Positions 32,574-41,910 of a stretch of 64,000 bases of DNA are shown piece after piece (position 1 is the stretch's first letter; every line of letters starts with the position of its first letter). Position numbers and translations under genes: made by a program. Origin of the DNA: Paenibacillus donghaensis (GTDB lineage Bacteria; Bacillota; Bacilli; Paenibacillales; Paenibacillaceae); NCBI RefSeq assembly GCF_002192415.1, contig NZ_CP021780.1, positions 992,001-1,056,000 on the forward strand. Direction: 5' to 3'. Below the pieces are notes generated by a model, which saw only the letters and a program-made list of their open reading frames with translations, did no database searches and was not told where the DNA came from.

Positions 32574-34469
32574 ATGGACATTTTTGAGCGTATATCTTCG
32601 TATCGAGCAGAGAACAAGCGTTTGGCGTGGGCCGGCACCTTCAAGGACTATATAGAATTGCTGAAAAAAGACCCCTCTCCCGCCAAATCGGCGCACTCCC
32701 GCGTGTATGACATGATCAAGTCGCATGGCGTAGAGGATATCAATGGACGCAAAAGGTATAAGTTTTTTGAACAGGAAATCTTCGGATTGGACCGTGCGGT
32801 GGAAAAGCTGGTGGAGGAGTATTTCCATTCAGCCGCCCGGCGGCTCGATGTGCGCAAGCGGATATTGCTGCTCATGGGACCGGTCAGCGGGGGCAAGTCG
32901 ACGCTGGTGACGCTGCTGAAGCGCGGGCTGGAGCAGTATTCCCGTACTGACGGGGGAGCGGTGTATGCCGTGGAAGGCTGCCCGATGCATGAGGACCCGC
33001 TGCATTTGATTCCGCTGGAGCTGCGCCCGGAGATTGAGAAGGTGCTGGGCGTGCGGATTGAAGGCAATCTATGCCCTTCCTGCCAGATGCGCGTGAAGAA
33101 TGAATATGCCGGAGACATCGAGCAGGTGCGGGTGGTCCGGGTGCTTTTATCGGAAGAAGAACGGGTAGGCATCGGGACCTTCAGTCCGTCCGACCCCAAG
33201 TCGCAGGATATCGCCGATCTGACCGGCAGCATCGACTTCTCGACGATCACCGAATTTGGTTCGGAATCCGACCCGCGCGCCTACCGCTTCGACGGAGAGC
33301 TGAACAAGGCCAACCGCGGCCTGATGGAGTTCCAGGAAATGCTCAAATGCGACGAGAAATTTCTGTGGAATCTGCTCTCGCTGACGCAGGAGGGCAACTT
33401 CAAGGCCGGACGGTTCGCGTTGATCAGCGCGGATGAGATGATTATCGCCCATACGAATGAGACGGAATATAAATCTTTTATCTCCAACAAAAAAAATGAA
33501 GCACTCCAATCCCGCATGATCGTTATGCCGGTGCCCTATAACCTGAGAGTGTCAGAGGAGGAGAAGATTTACGCCAAGCTGATCGGCCAAAGCGACATGA
33601 ACCATGTGCATATTGCTCCGCATGCGCTGCGGGCGGCAGCGATTTTCTCCATTCTGACACGGCTGAAGGAGAGTAAGAAGCAGGGCATGGACCTGATCAA
33701 GAAGCTGCGGATGTACGACGGGGAAGAGGTTGAGGGCTACAAAGAGGCCGATCTCAAGGAGATGCAGACGGAATATCTGGACGAAGGCATGTCCGGCATC
33801 GATCCACGATATGTCATTAACCGGATTTCCAGTGCGCTGATCAAAGGCGATCTCCAGTGCATGAACGCACTCGATGTGCTGCGGGCGATCAAGGACGGCC
33901 TGGACCAGCATCCTTCCATCTCCAAGGAGGAGCGGGAGCGTTATCTGAATTTTATCTCCATTGCCCGCAAGGAATACGACGTTCTGGCCAAAAGCGAAGT
34001 GCAGAAGGCCTTCGTCTACTCCTTCGAGGAATCCGCCAAGACCCTGTTCGAGAATTATCTCGACAATATCGAGGCCTTCTGCAACTGGGCCAAAATCCGT
34101 GACCCGCTGACCGATGAGGAGATGGAGCCGGATGAGCGGCTGATGCGTTCGATTGAGGAGCAGATCGGCATCTCCGAGAATGCCAAGAAAGCGTTCCGCG
34201 AAGAGATTCTGATCCGCATCTCCGCCTACTCGCGCAAAGGCAAGAAGTTTGAATACAACAACCATGACCGGCTGCGCGAAGCCATCGAGAAGAAGCTGTT
34301 CACCGACCTCAAGGACATTGTCAAAATCACCACTTCGTCCAAAACGCCGGATGAAAGCCAGCTGAAACGGATCAACGAGGTCAGCCGCCGCCTCATCGAC
34401 GAGCATGGCTATTGCCCAACCTGCGCTAACGAGCTGCTGAAGTATGTGGGCAGTCTGCTGAACCGTTAA
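32574..34469 (+). CDS. prkA: PrkA-type AAA+ protein kinase/protease
   Basis: Sporulation-associated protein. Residues about 1-380 hold the PrkA AAA domain with Walker A GPVSGGKSTL, Walker B-like FALISADEM and DLTGSIDFSTITEFGSESDP; the C-terminal PrkA domain follows and ends with CPTCANELLKYVG. 631 residues is full length. In Bacillus it is expressed under sigma-E and affects the Hpr/sigma-K pathway. A strong AGGAGG precedes ATG 32574. In many spore formers prkA, yhbH and spoVR occur together; here spoVR lies 2.8 kb away on the opposite strand and yhbH is not in the window. Confidence 0.95.
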   Translation: MDIFERISSYRAENKRLAWAGTFKDYIELLKKDPSPAKSAHSRVYDMIKSHGVEDINGRKRYKFFEQEIFGLDRAVEKLVEEYFHSAARRLDVRKRILLLMGPVSGGKSTLVTLLKRGLEQYSRTDGGAVYAVEGCPMHEDPLHLIPLELRPEIEKVLGVRIEGNLCPSCQMRVKNEYAGDIEQVRVVRVLLSEEERVGIGTFSPSDPKSQDIADLTGSIDFSTITEFGSESDPRAYRFDGELNKANRGLMEFQEMLKCDEKFLWNLLSLTQEGNFKAGRFALISADEMIIAHTNETEYKSFISNKKNEALQSRMIVMPVPYNLRVSEEEKIYAKLIGQSDMNHVHIAPHALRAAAIFSILTRLKESKKQGMDLIKKLRMYDGEEVEGYKEADLKEMQTEYLDEGMSGIDPRYVINRISSALIKGDLQCMNALDVLRAIKDGLDQHPSISKEERERYLNFISIARKEYDVLAKSEVQKAFVYSFEESAKTLFENYLDNIEAFCNWAKIRDPLTDEEMEPDERLMRSIEEQIGISENAKKAFREEILIRISAYSRKGKKFEYNNHDRLREAIEKKLFTDLKDIVKITTSSKTPDESQLKRINEVSRRLIDEHGYCPTCANELLKYVGSLLNR

Positions 34470-34597
34470 GCCGCCGTTCATCGGTTGAGGTTATTCATTT
34501 GACGTTAATCATTGTGCGATGACTTGCGGTGATACCACCTGCCTCGCAATATCGGAACATGTTCGTTCACCAACCACGAACCTGCCGGATGTTTACA

Positions 34598-34625
34598 GGA
34601 CCGCCTCCGGGCGGTCTGTTTGTAC
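34598..34625 (+). terminator. Probable terminator of prkA
   Basis: GACCGCC-TCCG-GGCGGTC is followed by TGTTTGT. The T-tract is interrupted. Confidence 0.55.
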
Positions 34626-34675
34626 AAATATAATTTATACGTTCTACACTATAAATTATCCTTCTATTTCTCACT

Positions 34676-34756
34676 GAAACGGATACCTGAAAGAGATACG
34701 TAGTAGCGCTGCTTCGGAAGCATACGCTTTACAGAGGGCGGCGAAGCCGTTTCTAT
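34676..34756. repeat. ~80-bp hairpin repeat, copy 2
   Basis: Same order of motifs as the copy at 25992: GAAACGGATACCTGAAAG, GATACGTAGTAGCGCTGC, TTCGGAAGCATACGCTTT, GGCGAAGCCGTTTCT. About ten base differences over 80. Confidence 0.85.
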
Positions 34757-34857
34757 TTGTTTATGCCTGCCTGAAAGAATAGGGGCTATACGGTCCGTAC
34801 ACTCAGATTGCCCAAGAACTAAATTCGCCTAAAGACCCTCCAACCTCTCGCATAACA

Positions 34858-34906
34858 AAGGGTGTCCCAGCAGCCATGCACACATGGCGATTGGGACACC
34901 CTTTTT
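34858..34906. terminator. Long stem terminator-like hairpin
   Basis: AAAGGGTGTCCCA and TGGGACACCCTTT pair, with an inner CCATG/CATGG hairpin and TTTTT after the stem on the plus strand. It lies directly downstream of the minus-strand gene remnant at 34924, for which it would be the original terminator. Confidence 0.65.
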
Positions 34907-34923
34907 ACAATAACCTATCCGGC

Positions 34924-35380
34924 TTAAGGTTTAATGACTACATAGCTGCCCAGCCCGAACAGTTCGGTGGTCTCGACCTTGTCGGGGGCGACGGACTGGA
35001 AGACATCTGCGGTATCCTGCACCAGTTCGTCGTCGGTACCCTTGGCGAGCAAACGGATGACGATCAGCTCCTCGCCCTGTTTCAGCAGTTCGGCCAGCTT
35101 GGATTTATACTTGTCCATAGAGTTGATTTCCAAGCCTTGGGTGACTCGATGTGCAGCGTCAAGGTCGTATAATCATAGCCATACCGGGAGGCCCCAAGAA
35201 TCATCGGGTTCTGATAGATGACTTTCTCGAACGTATCACCAGGGTTTCGGTGTTCTGCGCCTCAGGGAATGCGCTGAGTGAAATGTCGTTCACCCCGTCC
35301 AGCATATTCAGCGCTAGATATGGAGCAGACAGCAAAGCAGGAACAATCCCGCGCCATGGCGCTTGATATAATGAAGGTAC
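34924..35380 (-). pseudogene. Decayed gene with two frameshifts and no 5' end
   Basis: Minus-strand reading gives three consecutive pieces in different frames: LNMLDGVNDISLSAFPEAQN, then GDTFEKVIYQNPMILGASRY with YDYTTLTLHIE, then MDKYKSKLAELLKQGEELIV to SYVVIKP and a stop at 34924. Frame changes lie near 35237 and 35140; each would be healed by one extra base. The pieces resemble the C-terminal region of a large Paenibacillus surface or transglutaminase-like protein, but I am not certain of the family. The 5' part is gone, as the AraC gene begins at 35404. Confidence 0.6.
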
Positions 35381-35403
35381 CGTACGGGAAAGGTTGATGA
35401 GGG

Positions 35404-36294
35404 TTGAATTACCGCGAAGATATAGATCGTTGTATTGCATTTATCGAATCGAACATTCGTGAAGAGCTGAGCATGGACAGGATCGCTGCGGAAGCGGGGT
35501 ATTCGGTGTATCATTTCTGCCGGGTGTTCAGCTTGTGCAAGGGGATGCCAGTGATAGAATACGTGCGCAGACGCAGGCTGTCGCTGGCCGCAAGTGAGTT
35601 GTTTAACGGACGAAGGATCATCGATATTGCGCTGGACTATGGATTTGAGACGCAGAGCGGATTCACCAAAGCTTTTCGCAAAAGCTTCGGCTACAGTCCC
35701 GGGCAATATGCAGCACGCCTCAGCAGATTCACGGCAACGGCAACAGCATTAGAACAGGGAGGGTATCCTATGAAACCAGTAATTGTGACGATACCTGCTT
35801 TTAAAGTGGCGGGATATGGCATTGAGACTAATATTGCCGGGGGCAGCTACACCAAGGACATCGCATCCTTCTGGAGCCACTATGAGGGGGAGAACCTGGA
35901 GTCCAAAATGTATGAAATTCTCGACCCGCCCCAGCACGGGGAGGTGGGGTTATGTGTGCCTTCTCCCACTGAGCAGAACGGGAACGCCACTTACCTGCTG
36001 GGTGTGATTGTCGAGGATTTCAGCCAGGTGACCGCCGACATGCTCACGATCGAGGTGCCGACAGCGGAATATGCTGTGTTCACCACGCCGCCGGTAGATA
36101 TCTCGGGTGAGCAGGAGTCGGATGAGTTTGCACGGGTGATCCAGAGCACCTGGAAATACATTTTTGAGGTCTGGTTTCCGGAGAGCGGCTATGTGTATGA
36201 CGAGCGCAAGCTGGATTTCGAGTTCTACGATGAGCGCTGCCATGCCAGACCGGATACGGTGATGGAGATTTATGTTCCGGTACAGGCGGGGTAG
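35404..36294 (+). CDS. AraC-family regulator with GyrI-like effector-binding domain
   Basis: An N-terminal pair of AraC helix-turn-helices (IAAEAGYSVYHFCRVFSLCK, then IIDIALDYGFETQSGFTKAF, RKSFGYSPGQY) is joined to a C-terminal domain of about 155 residues of the GyrI/BmrR small-molecule-binding type (MKPVIVTIPAFKVAGYGIET, TIEVPTAEYAVFTTP, WFPESGYVYDERKLDFEFYD). The start is TTG 35404. Regulators of this build often respond to drugs or dyes. Nearest neighbour downstream is phzF on the other strand. A paralogue of the same build is at 51778-52653. Confidence 0.88.
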   Translation: MNYREDIDRCIAFIESNIREELSMDRIAAEAGYSVYHFCRVFSLCKGMPVIEYVRRRRLSLAASELFNGRRIIDIALDYGFETQSGFTKAFRKSFGYSPGQYAARLSRFTATATALEQGGYPMKPVIVTIPAFKVAGYGIETNIAGGSYTKDIASFWSHYEGENLESKMYEILDPPQHGEVGLCVPSPTEQNGNATYLLGVIVEDFSQVTADMLTIEVPTAEYAVFTTPPVDISGEQESDEFARVIQSTWKYIFEVWFPESGYVYDERKLDFEFYDERCHARPDTVMEIYVPVQAG

Positions 36295-36302
36295 AAGGCA
36301 GA

Positions 36303-37172
36303 CTACAAATCGATCGAAATCAGCTGGATATTGGCCGCAATTCCGCCGATCTCAATCTTCGAGATGTGCTGATCGGCAGTGACACTTAAGCGCCCGCGGA
36401 TCTCCGACGGCTGGTTCATGGCATACCCTTGAGCTAGAACCACCTCACGTGCCTGCTCTGCCGACAGTCTGCCATGATGGTATAAATAACATAATAAGGC
36501 GCCATTGGAGGTCCCGGTCGCACTCTCTTCGGGAATATCGTACAGCGGGGCGAAGTTTCTGCACTCGGCGGTAGTCCCGGCGGGAGTATCCAGTGCGAAC
36601 AGATGGTAGCCTACTGCGTCATGCTGCCTGCATATCTCAATGATTTGAGCAGAATCCGGCTCAATCCGCCGCAGCATATCAACGCTATGGACCGGCACCA
36701 GAATATCGCGCAGCCCTGTAGATACAATCTGTACCGGCAAGTCGGCATCCAGTGCATCGGGAGAGATCCGCAACGATTCGGCAATCGGCAGCTTGTCGAG
36801 AATGTCGCCAAACTGCGGCAGCGCCTGTGCCAGATAAATATAACCGTCTGCCTGCACATTAACCTCCAGAATGCCCGCACCTGTCTCCAGCGAGTAGATT
36901 CCAGCCCGGATCTGCCCTTGCGAGAACATCAGACTGAAGGTGGCAATCGTGGCATGGCCGCATACATCCACCTCATGGCCAGGTGTGAAATAGCGCAGCT
37001 TGTAATCGGCTCTCACTGATTCCTCCATGAAGGCAGTCTCCGAGAAGCCGACCTTGGCTGCAACCTGCTGCATCTGGTCCGCTGTCAGGGAATCTGCGCC
37101 GAGCACGACCCCGGCCGGATTCCCGCCGGAATGATTGTGGGCAAAAGCATCTAGCGTATAAACCTTAACCAT
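36303..37172 (-). CDS. PhzF-family isomerase-like protein
   Basis: 289 residues with the two-lobed diaminopimelate-epimerase-like fold of PhzF. N-terminal VYTLDAFAHNHSGGNPAGVV, catalytic Glu in GFSETAFM, YFTPGHEVDVCGHATIAT, and the second-lobe ESATGTSNGALLCYLYHHG. There are no phenazine genes nearby, so the biological substrate is unknown, as for most PhzF homologues. It ends 8 bases from the convergent AraC gene. Confidence 0.9.
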   Translation of the reverse strand: MVKVYTLDAFAHNHSGGNPAGVVLGADSLTADQMQQVAAKVGFSETAFMEESVRADYKLRYFTPGHEVDVCGHATIATFSLMFSQGQIRAGIYSLETGAGILEVNVQADGYIYLAQALPQFGDILDKLPIAESLRISPDALDADLPVQIVSTGLRDILVPVHSVDMLRRIEPDSAQIIEICRQHDAVGYHLFALDTPAGTTAECRNFAPLYDIPEESATGTSNGALLCYLYHHGRLSAEQAREVVLAQGYAMNQPSEIRGRLSVTADQHISKIEIGGIAANIQLISIDL

Positions 37173-37243
37173 CCTGTATATTCACTCCGTTTCTTGATGT
37201 TGTATTTCTGCCTGTAGATATAGATCATAGGTCATTTGTCTCG

Positions 37244-37291
37244 AAAAAACAAAGCCAGCCGTGCTCCGGTAAACCGGAAGCCAGCTGGCTT
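37244..37291 (-). terminator. Terminator of spoVR
   Basis: On the minus strand AAGCCAGC and GCTGGCTT pair around an inner CCGG-containing hairpin, then TGTTTTTTC follows. Confidence 0.75.
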
Positions 37292-37314
37292 GTCGTATGA
37301 TTGCTGATCTACAT

Positions 37315-38706
37315 TCACATAAACTTCCGCTGCACCCGCTTGCCGTCATAGGTGAACAGCGCTTTTTTATCCTCCACCACGGTCTGCAGATGTACGGTCC
37401 TGCCCCACAGCTTGTAGAGATGCGGCAGTGTGCGCTCCAGGTATTTCAGGTCCAGCTCAATGCTCTCATAGCGGTGGATGATCAGCAGCTCGCCGTTGCG
37501 CTCATAGTCGGCATCCTGGATCACCAGGTACGGCGAACCGCCGTTGACCCGGGCCAGCACCAGCTGGTCGCGCACATGCTCCCAGGCTTTGTCGGTAATC
37601 TTCCATTCCGGGCCTTTTTTCTCAAAAATATAAAGGTCCAGATCGTTCACCAACTCCTTGGACAGATAGCTGCGGATGAAAGAGATGTCGGATTCCAGTT
37701 CGCGCACCTCGAACATTTTGTCCCGGTCCCAGCGGCGTTCGATGTCCTCGAAGATCTTCAGCCCCAGATAATAGGGATTCAGGATCTGCCGGGACGGCTG
37801 CACCACGGAGGAGTTTAGCTTGGCGTATTCAATCGTCTCCTCGGAGGTCAGATCCAGCTCGCGCATGATCCGCTGATGCCAGTAGGAGGCCCAGCCTTCG
37901 TTCATGATCTTCGTCTCCATCTGCGGCCAGAAATAGAGCATCTCGTCGTGAAGCATGGTCATAATGTCACGCTGCCAGTCCTCCAGAGCGGTGGAATATT
38001 GCTGGATGAACCAGACGATGTCCTTCTCCGGCTCTGGCGGGAACGCGCGGGTGGAGGAGGGGGCTTCTTCCGGCCCGGCTTGGTTTGGATCGAGGTCCCA
38101 CAGTTCATTGTAGGGGTTAGCCGGACGGTTGCTGCCGGGAGGGGTGAGCTTGCGTTCCTTCATTTTGGCTTCCAGCAGATGGGTCTTGCCCAGCTTGCGC
38201 GGCTGGATCAGACTGGGATCGATATGCTCCTGCACGGCAAGCACGGAATCGATGAAGCTCTCGACGGCTTCGGTGCCGTAGGTGACGGAATAATCGGCGA
38301 TCCGGTCGGCGGTGGCGGACATGCTCTCGACCATATCCCGGTTGGACATGGAGAAGCGCATATTGTTCTTGAAGAAATCGCAGTGTGCCAGCACATGCGC
38401 GACGATCAGCTTGTTCTGGACCAGCGAGTTGCCGTCGAGCAGGAAGGCGTAACACGGATTGGAGTTGATGACCAATTCATAAATTTTGCTGAGGCCAAAA
38501 TCGTATTGCGATTTCATTTTATGAAAGGTTTTGCCGAAGCTCCAGTGTCCAAACCGGGTCGGCATGCCGTAGGCACCAAAGGTATAGATAATATCGGCGG
38601 GGCATATTTCATAACGCATCGGATAGAAGTCCAGGCCGAACCCGGTGGCAATCTCGGTAATTTCGGCGATGGACCGCTCCAGCGCTTGAATCTCACTCTC
38701 TGGCAT
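37315..38706 (-). CDS. spoVR: Stage V sporulation protein R
   Basis: 463 residues, near the Bacillus SpoVR length (468). Family features: N-terminal [72 protein letters not shown], and the [14 protein letters not shown] motif. It is required for normal spore cortex formation in Bacillus and is expressed in the mother cell. GAAGGGAG lies upstream of ATG 38706. It is a single-gene unit with its own terminator. The gap to the next gene holds only a G-rich stretch. Confidence 0.95.
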   Translation of the reverse strand: MPESEIQALERSIAEITEIATGFGLDFYPMRYEICPADIIYTFGAYGMPTRFGHWSFGKTFHKMKSQYDFGLSKIYELVINSNPCYAFLLDGNSLVQNKLIVAHVLAHCDFFKNNMRFSMSNRDMVESMSATADRIADYSVTYGTEAVESFIDSVLAVQEHIDPSLIQPRKLGKTHLLEAKMKERKLTPPGSNRPANPYNELWDLDPNQAGPEEAPSSTRAFPPEPEKDIVWFIQQYSTALEDWQRDIMTMLHDEMLYFWPQMETKIMNEGWASYWHQRIMRELDLTSEETIEYAKLNSSVVQPSRQILNPYYLGLKIFEDIERRWDRDKMFEVRELESDISFIRSYLSKELVNDLDLYIFEKKGPEWKITDKAWEHVRDQLVLARVNGGSPYLVIQDADYERNGELLIIHRYESIELDLKYLERTLPHLYKLWGRTVHLQTVVEDKKALFTYDGKRVQRKFM

Positions 38707-38932
38707 GAACGTATCGCTCCCTTCTGCTTGCTGGTTGCTGCGGCGCTAAGCAGCTTGCTCCGCAAGGCCCGGCGGCTGCGGCCGGAACCGTTCTTATTAT
38801 GTATATGGGGGGTGTGGGGGGAGTATGCTGAGCGAAACATGAAAGGAGAGACGTAGATATTAATGGAAATTGCAGGATTTTCCTTAGTAATGTAGAAGAT
38901 TAGTCGTATGGCTATGTATAGGAGGGATTCAA

Positions 38933-40237
38933 ATGGATGTCGCTTTGTACGAGGGGGAAATACTCAATATTACGGCCGAAATCAGCAGATATAGTGAAGT
39001 AGAAAAAGAAAGAATGATTGATAAGTATCGGAAAGCTGCTGAAAAAAAGGCAATGCTTTGTCCTTACTGTCATGAGGAGCTACGCCTGCGTGCTGGAGAA
39101 ATTCGCGATATTCATTTTGCTCATCTCAAAGGCATGTCTTGTCAGGAATCTGAGGCATACGATACTTATCATAAGCAAACGAAACGGGAGAATAAAAAGC
39201 ATTCCGTTATCAAGGAGATTATCTATAACGAACTTAAAGGTCAGGAGCTGATAAGACCTGATCTGAAAGTTGAGTATGGCTATAAAGAAAAAGCTGAAGA
39301 AAAGTGGAAGCACTACCCTGATATTTATCTTAATAAAAATGGCCGTGAATTTGCCGTCTCTGTGATTACGAATGTCCATGAAATTGGAGACGAGAAGTTC
39401 GTAAAAACTATTAATAAACGGAATAAGTACTTTACAGATAAAGGTCTTGAATCCATCTGGTTTGTGGAAGACAGGGAATTAGCGGATGATTATGAGCATA
39501 GGGTCCTTCACTTGTGGGAAGCCGAGTATGGCTTGGCCATAAAGACGGAAGAGGATTACAAATGGGATGAATTATTGAAGGAACTGAGGGAGCAATTTCC
39601 AGGCTATACTATTCCTCGATTATTTGGATACAGAGCACATGGCCCCATGAATCATGATGTGAGAAGTCTGTATTATGTTCACTCCATCGGAGATGAAATT
39701 ACGTTCTCTGTGTATAGATTGATCCTTGATCAAATGCGGTCACCATTCAGAGCCTTTGCATTAACTAAAGGATATCGAATGAATATTTCTCAAGCTTTGA
39801 TCGTTCGGGATGAAATTCTGCTCAGCGATAAGGATCAGGAAGACGGGAACAGGCTTGAATTTGCCAATCGAGTACTGTATCAGATTGAAGCCTTAGAAGC
39901 AGCGGATGCGGTAAGAAGAGAATCCAACGAAACCAGGAATGAACAGCAGGCAAGGGAGGAATATCTTGCATCAATAGCTCAAGAAACACTCGAAGAAGTG
40001 GCTGAAGCCCATTTCACAGTAGAAATTGATGTGGTTGAGTATATCTCGAAATTAAAATACTTGTCCTTGTCTCCTCAAGAATCAGAAGCGCTGTTTTATT
40101 TTCTTAAGTTACATAGAAGAGAACTTGAGGATTACGGATTAACTCTGTTGGATGTGAAGAAATGGGTCAGATACGCTTTAGGTAAAATAAATGATCCGAA
40201 GATTCGTATGTGGCTTGTTGAGATAGAAGATTTATGA
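38933..40237 (+). CDS. CoiA-like protein, 3' end interrupted by the TnpB element
   Basis: The N-terminal region has the CoiA-type zinc-finger and nuclease start (CPYCHEELRLRAGEIRDIHF, AHLKG), then a predicted PD-(D/E)XK-like part (PDIYLNKNGREFAVSVITNV) and a long helical C-terminus. CoiA promotes processing of incoming DNA in competence; this is a divergent relative. GC content is lower than most neighbours. AGGAGGGATTC precedes ATG 38933. The current stop (TGA 40235-40237) uses the first bases of the mobile element. If the element is removed, the frame continues through 41697-41770 (Y-MEQEMIQSIVFEDLQLPV... to TAA), followed by a good terminator, so the original protein was about 25 residues longer. 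Confidence 0.75.
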   Translation: MDVALYEGEILNITAEISRYSEVEKERMIDKYRKAAEKKAMLCPYCHEELRLRAGEIRDIHFAHLKGMSCQESEAYDTYHKQTKRENKKHSVIKEIIYNELKGQELIRPDLKVEYGYKEKAEEKWKHYPDIYLNKNGREFAVSVITNVHEIGDEKFVKTINKRNKYFTDKGLESIWFVEDRELADDYEHRVLHLWEAEYGLAIKTEEDYKWDELLKELREQFPGYTIPRLFGYRAHGPMNHDVRSLYYVHSIGDEITFSVYRLILDQMRSPFRAFALTKGYRMNISQALIVRDEILLSDKDQEDGNRLEFANRVLYQIEALEAADAVRRESNETRNEQQAREEYLASIAQETLEEVAEAHFTVEIDVVEYISKLKYLSLSPQESEALFYFLKLHRRELEDYGLTLLDVKKWVRYALGKINDPKIRMWLVEIEDL

Positions 40238-41696
40238 ATTAGCCGAGAACACTCGTGACTTTAGTCGTGAGATGAATGGGCTTCGGACAAGGCGTATCTT
40301 TAGATACGTCAATGGTCCGACAGGTGTTTCTTGAAAACAATCAAAACACTGTTATTTAGGGATAATCACTCGAATGATTCAACCTATGATATCCTGTATT
40401 TGAGGTCACAACTTCAGAATTGAAAGTGATTGTGATTATGTTCATCTAACCCTTCAACACCAGAAAGTGAGGTGAAACCATGTTGGTAAATAAAGCCTAC
40501 AAATTCCGTCTCTATCCCAGCCCAGCACAAGAAGTCCTCATCGCTAAAACCATAGGATGCTGTCGGTTTGTGTTTAATCACTTCTTAGCGAAGTGGAACG
40601 ATAGCTTCCAAGCAACCGGTAAAGGATTATCGTATGATTCCTGTTCTTCGGAACTGCCGAATTTGAAGAAGGAACTCCCTTGGTTAAAAGAAGTCGATAG
40701 CATTGCGATCCAATCGTCTGTGAAGAACCTTGCGGATGCCTTCACTCGATTTTTCAAGAGACAAAACGATGCCCCCTGTTTCAAGTCCAAAAAAAACAAG
40801 GTTCAGGCGTATACAACGAAACACACGAGCGGAAACATTGCGGTGGACGGAAATCAGATGAAGTTACCCAAACTTGGACGTGTACGTTTCGCAAAGTCCA
40901 GAGAAGTCGAAGGCCGCATCCAATCCGCTACGATAAGGCGCAATCCTTCCGGTACATACTTTGTCTCGTTGGTAGTGGAAACCGAAGTGCATGCCTTGCC
41001 CAAAACCAACCAAGAAGTCGGAATTGATCTTGGGTTAAAGGATTTCGCGATTCTATCGAATGGTGAAGTGTTTGCGAATCCCAAATTTCTACGGAAGATA
41101 GAGCAAAAACTCATTCGGGAGCAGCGGATCTTATCGAGACGGGTGAAGGGGTCATCGAACTGGAATCAGCAGCGAATCCAAGTGGCTCGAATCCACGAAC
41201 GTATAGTCAATGCCAGAACCGATTACTTGCACAAGATTTCAACGCACATTGTCAAAAACCACGACCTGATTGCGATTGAAGATTTGCAAGTCTCGAATCT
41301 GATGAAAAATCATAAACTGGCGAAAGCAATTAGCGAAGTTTCTTGGTATCAATTCCGAACCCTGCTTGAATATAAAGCGAAGTGGTATGGACGCAGGGTG
41401 GTTACTGTAGGCAAAACCTTTGCCTCTTCGCAGTTGTGTTCGTGTTGTGGAACCAAAAACAAAGACGTAAAGGATCTGAAGCTACGACAATGGACGTGTA
41501 CGAACTGTGGAACTCATCATGATCGAGATTTCAATGCCAGCCTGAATATTCTATCTGAAGGAAAAAGACTGCTTACCGTGTAGCGATTACACGAACTGTC
41601 GGAACGACAGGGATAGCTTGGTGGTATATATTACCAATTCTGTTCGGTAGAATGGACTACCCAAGAATCTCGTGGCTTTAGCCATGAGAGGTTCAA
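40236..41696 (+). mobile_element. TnpB-only IS200/IS605-type (IS1341-like) element
   Basis: The left end follows TTTAT (40231-40235) and has a hairpin with CTCGTGACTTTAGTCGTGAG. The right end has the related hairpin CTCGTGGCTTTAGCCATGAG (41669-41688) and ends at ...GTTCAA. There are no inverted repeats and no target duplication, as expected for this group. It contains tnpB and no tnpA, so mobility would need a transposase in trans. Ends are inferred from the hairpins and from the restored reading frame of the interrupted gene. Confidence 0.75.
40480..41583 (+). CDS. tnpB: TnpB RNA-guided nuclease
   Basis: 367 residues. The N-terminal helix-turn-helix/wedge region begins [14 protein letters not shown]. 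The RuvC-like catalytic acids are all present: Asp183 in GIDLGLKD, Glu267 in IAIEDLQ and Asp350 in HDRDFNAS. The zinc finger has Cys320/Cys323 and Cys340/Cys343. The protein therefore looks intact and active. TnpB proteins cut DNA under guidance of an omega RNA made from the right end of the element, next to a short motif equal to the bases left of the element (here TTTAT). AGTGAGG precedes ATG 40480. Confidence 0.93.
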   Translation: MLVNKAYKFRLYPSPAQEVLIAKTIGCCRFVFNHFLAKWNDSFQATGKGLSYDSCSSELPNLKKELPWLKEVDSIAIQSSVKNLADAFTRFFKRQNDAPCFKSKKNKVQAYTTKHTSGNIAVDGNQMKLPKLGRVRFAKSREVEGRIQSATIRRNPSGTYFVSLVVETEVHALPKTNQEVGIDLGLKDFAILSNGEVFANPKFLRKIEQKLIREQRILSRRVKGSSNWNQQRIQVARIHERIVNARTDYLHKISTHIVKNHDLIAIEDLQVSNLMKNHKLAKAISEVSWYQFRTLLEYKAKWYGRRVVTVGKTFASSQLCSCCGTKNKDVKDLKLRQWTCTNCGTHHDRDFNASLNILSEGKRLLTV

Positions 41697-41715
41697 ATAT
41701 GGAGCAGGAAATGAT
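41560..41715 (+). ncRNA. Predicted omega RNA scaffold (to 41696) and resident guide
   Basis: The tnpB 3' end and the right end (CTGTCGGAACGACAG hairpin, GGTGGTATATATTACC hairpin, then the terminal CTCGTGGC/GCCATGAG hairpin) form the region from which omega RNAs derive. The guide would be the bases after GTTCAA at 41696, starting ATATGGAGCAGG. The 5' limit is not defined by sequence. Confidence 0.5.
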
Positions 41716-41787
41716 TCAATCCATCGTCTTTGAAGATTTACAGCTTCCAGTGAACACGTTATTTAGTCTATAACAACAAACACAATT

Positions 41788-41822
41788 AGCCGGGGCGAGA
41801 TCATTCTCGACCGGTTATTTTT
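41788..41822 (+). terminator. Original terminator of the CoiA-like gene
   Basis: CCGG-GG-CGAGA and TCTCG-A-CCGG pair, then TTATTTTTG. It lies 17 bases after the TAA (41771-41773) that would end the uninterrupted gene. Confidence 0.75.
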
Positions 41823-41910
41823 GTTGCCGGACATCAAGCATCTTAGCTGATTGTAGGGGGATGACCGGGGTAGCGTGGGTGGGACAGTTATTCCGGTGCC
41901 GCTTCCCAAA

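Noticed and set aside
36303..37172. Phenazine biosynthesis locus
   Set aside because: Only a PhzF-like protein is present; such homologues are common outside phenazine producers.
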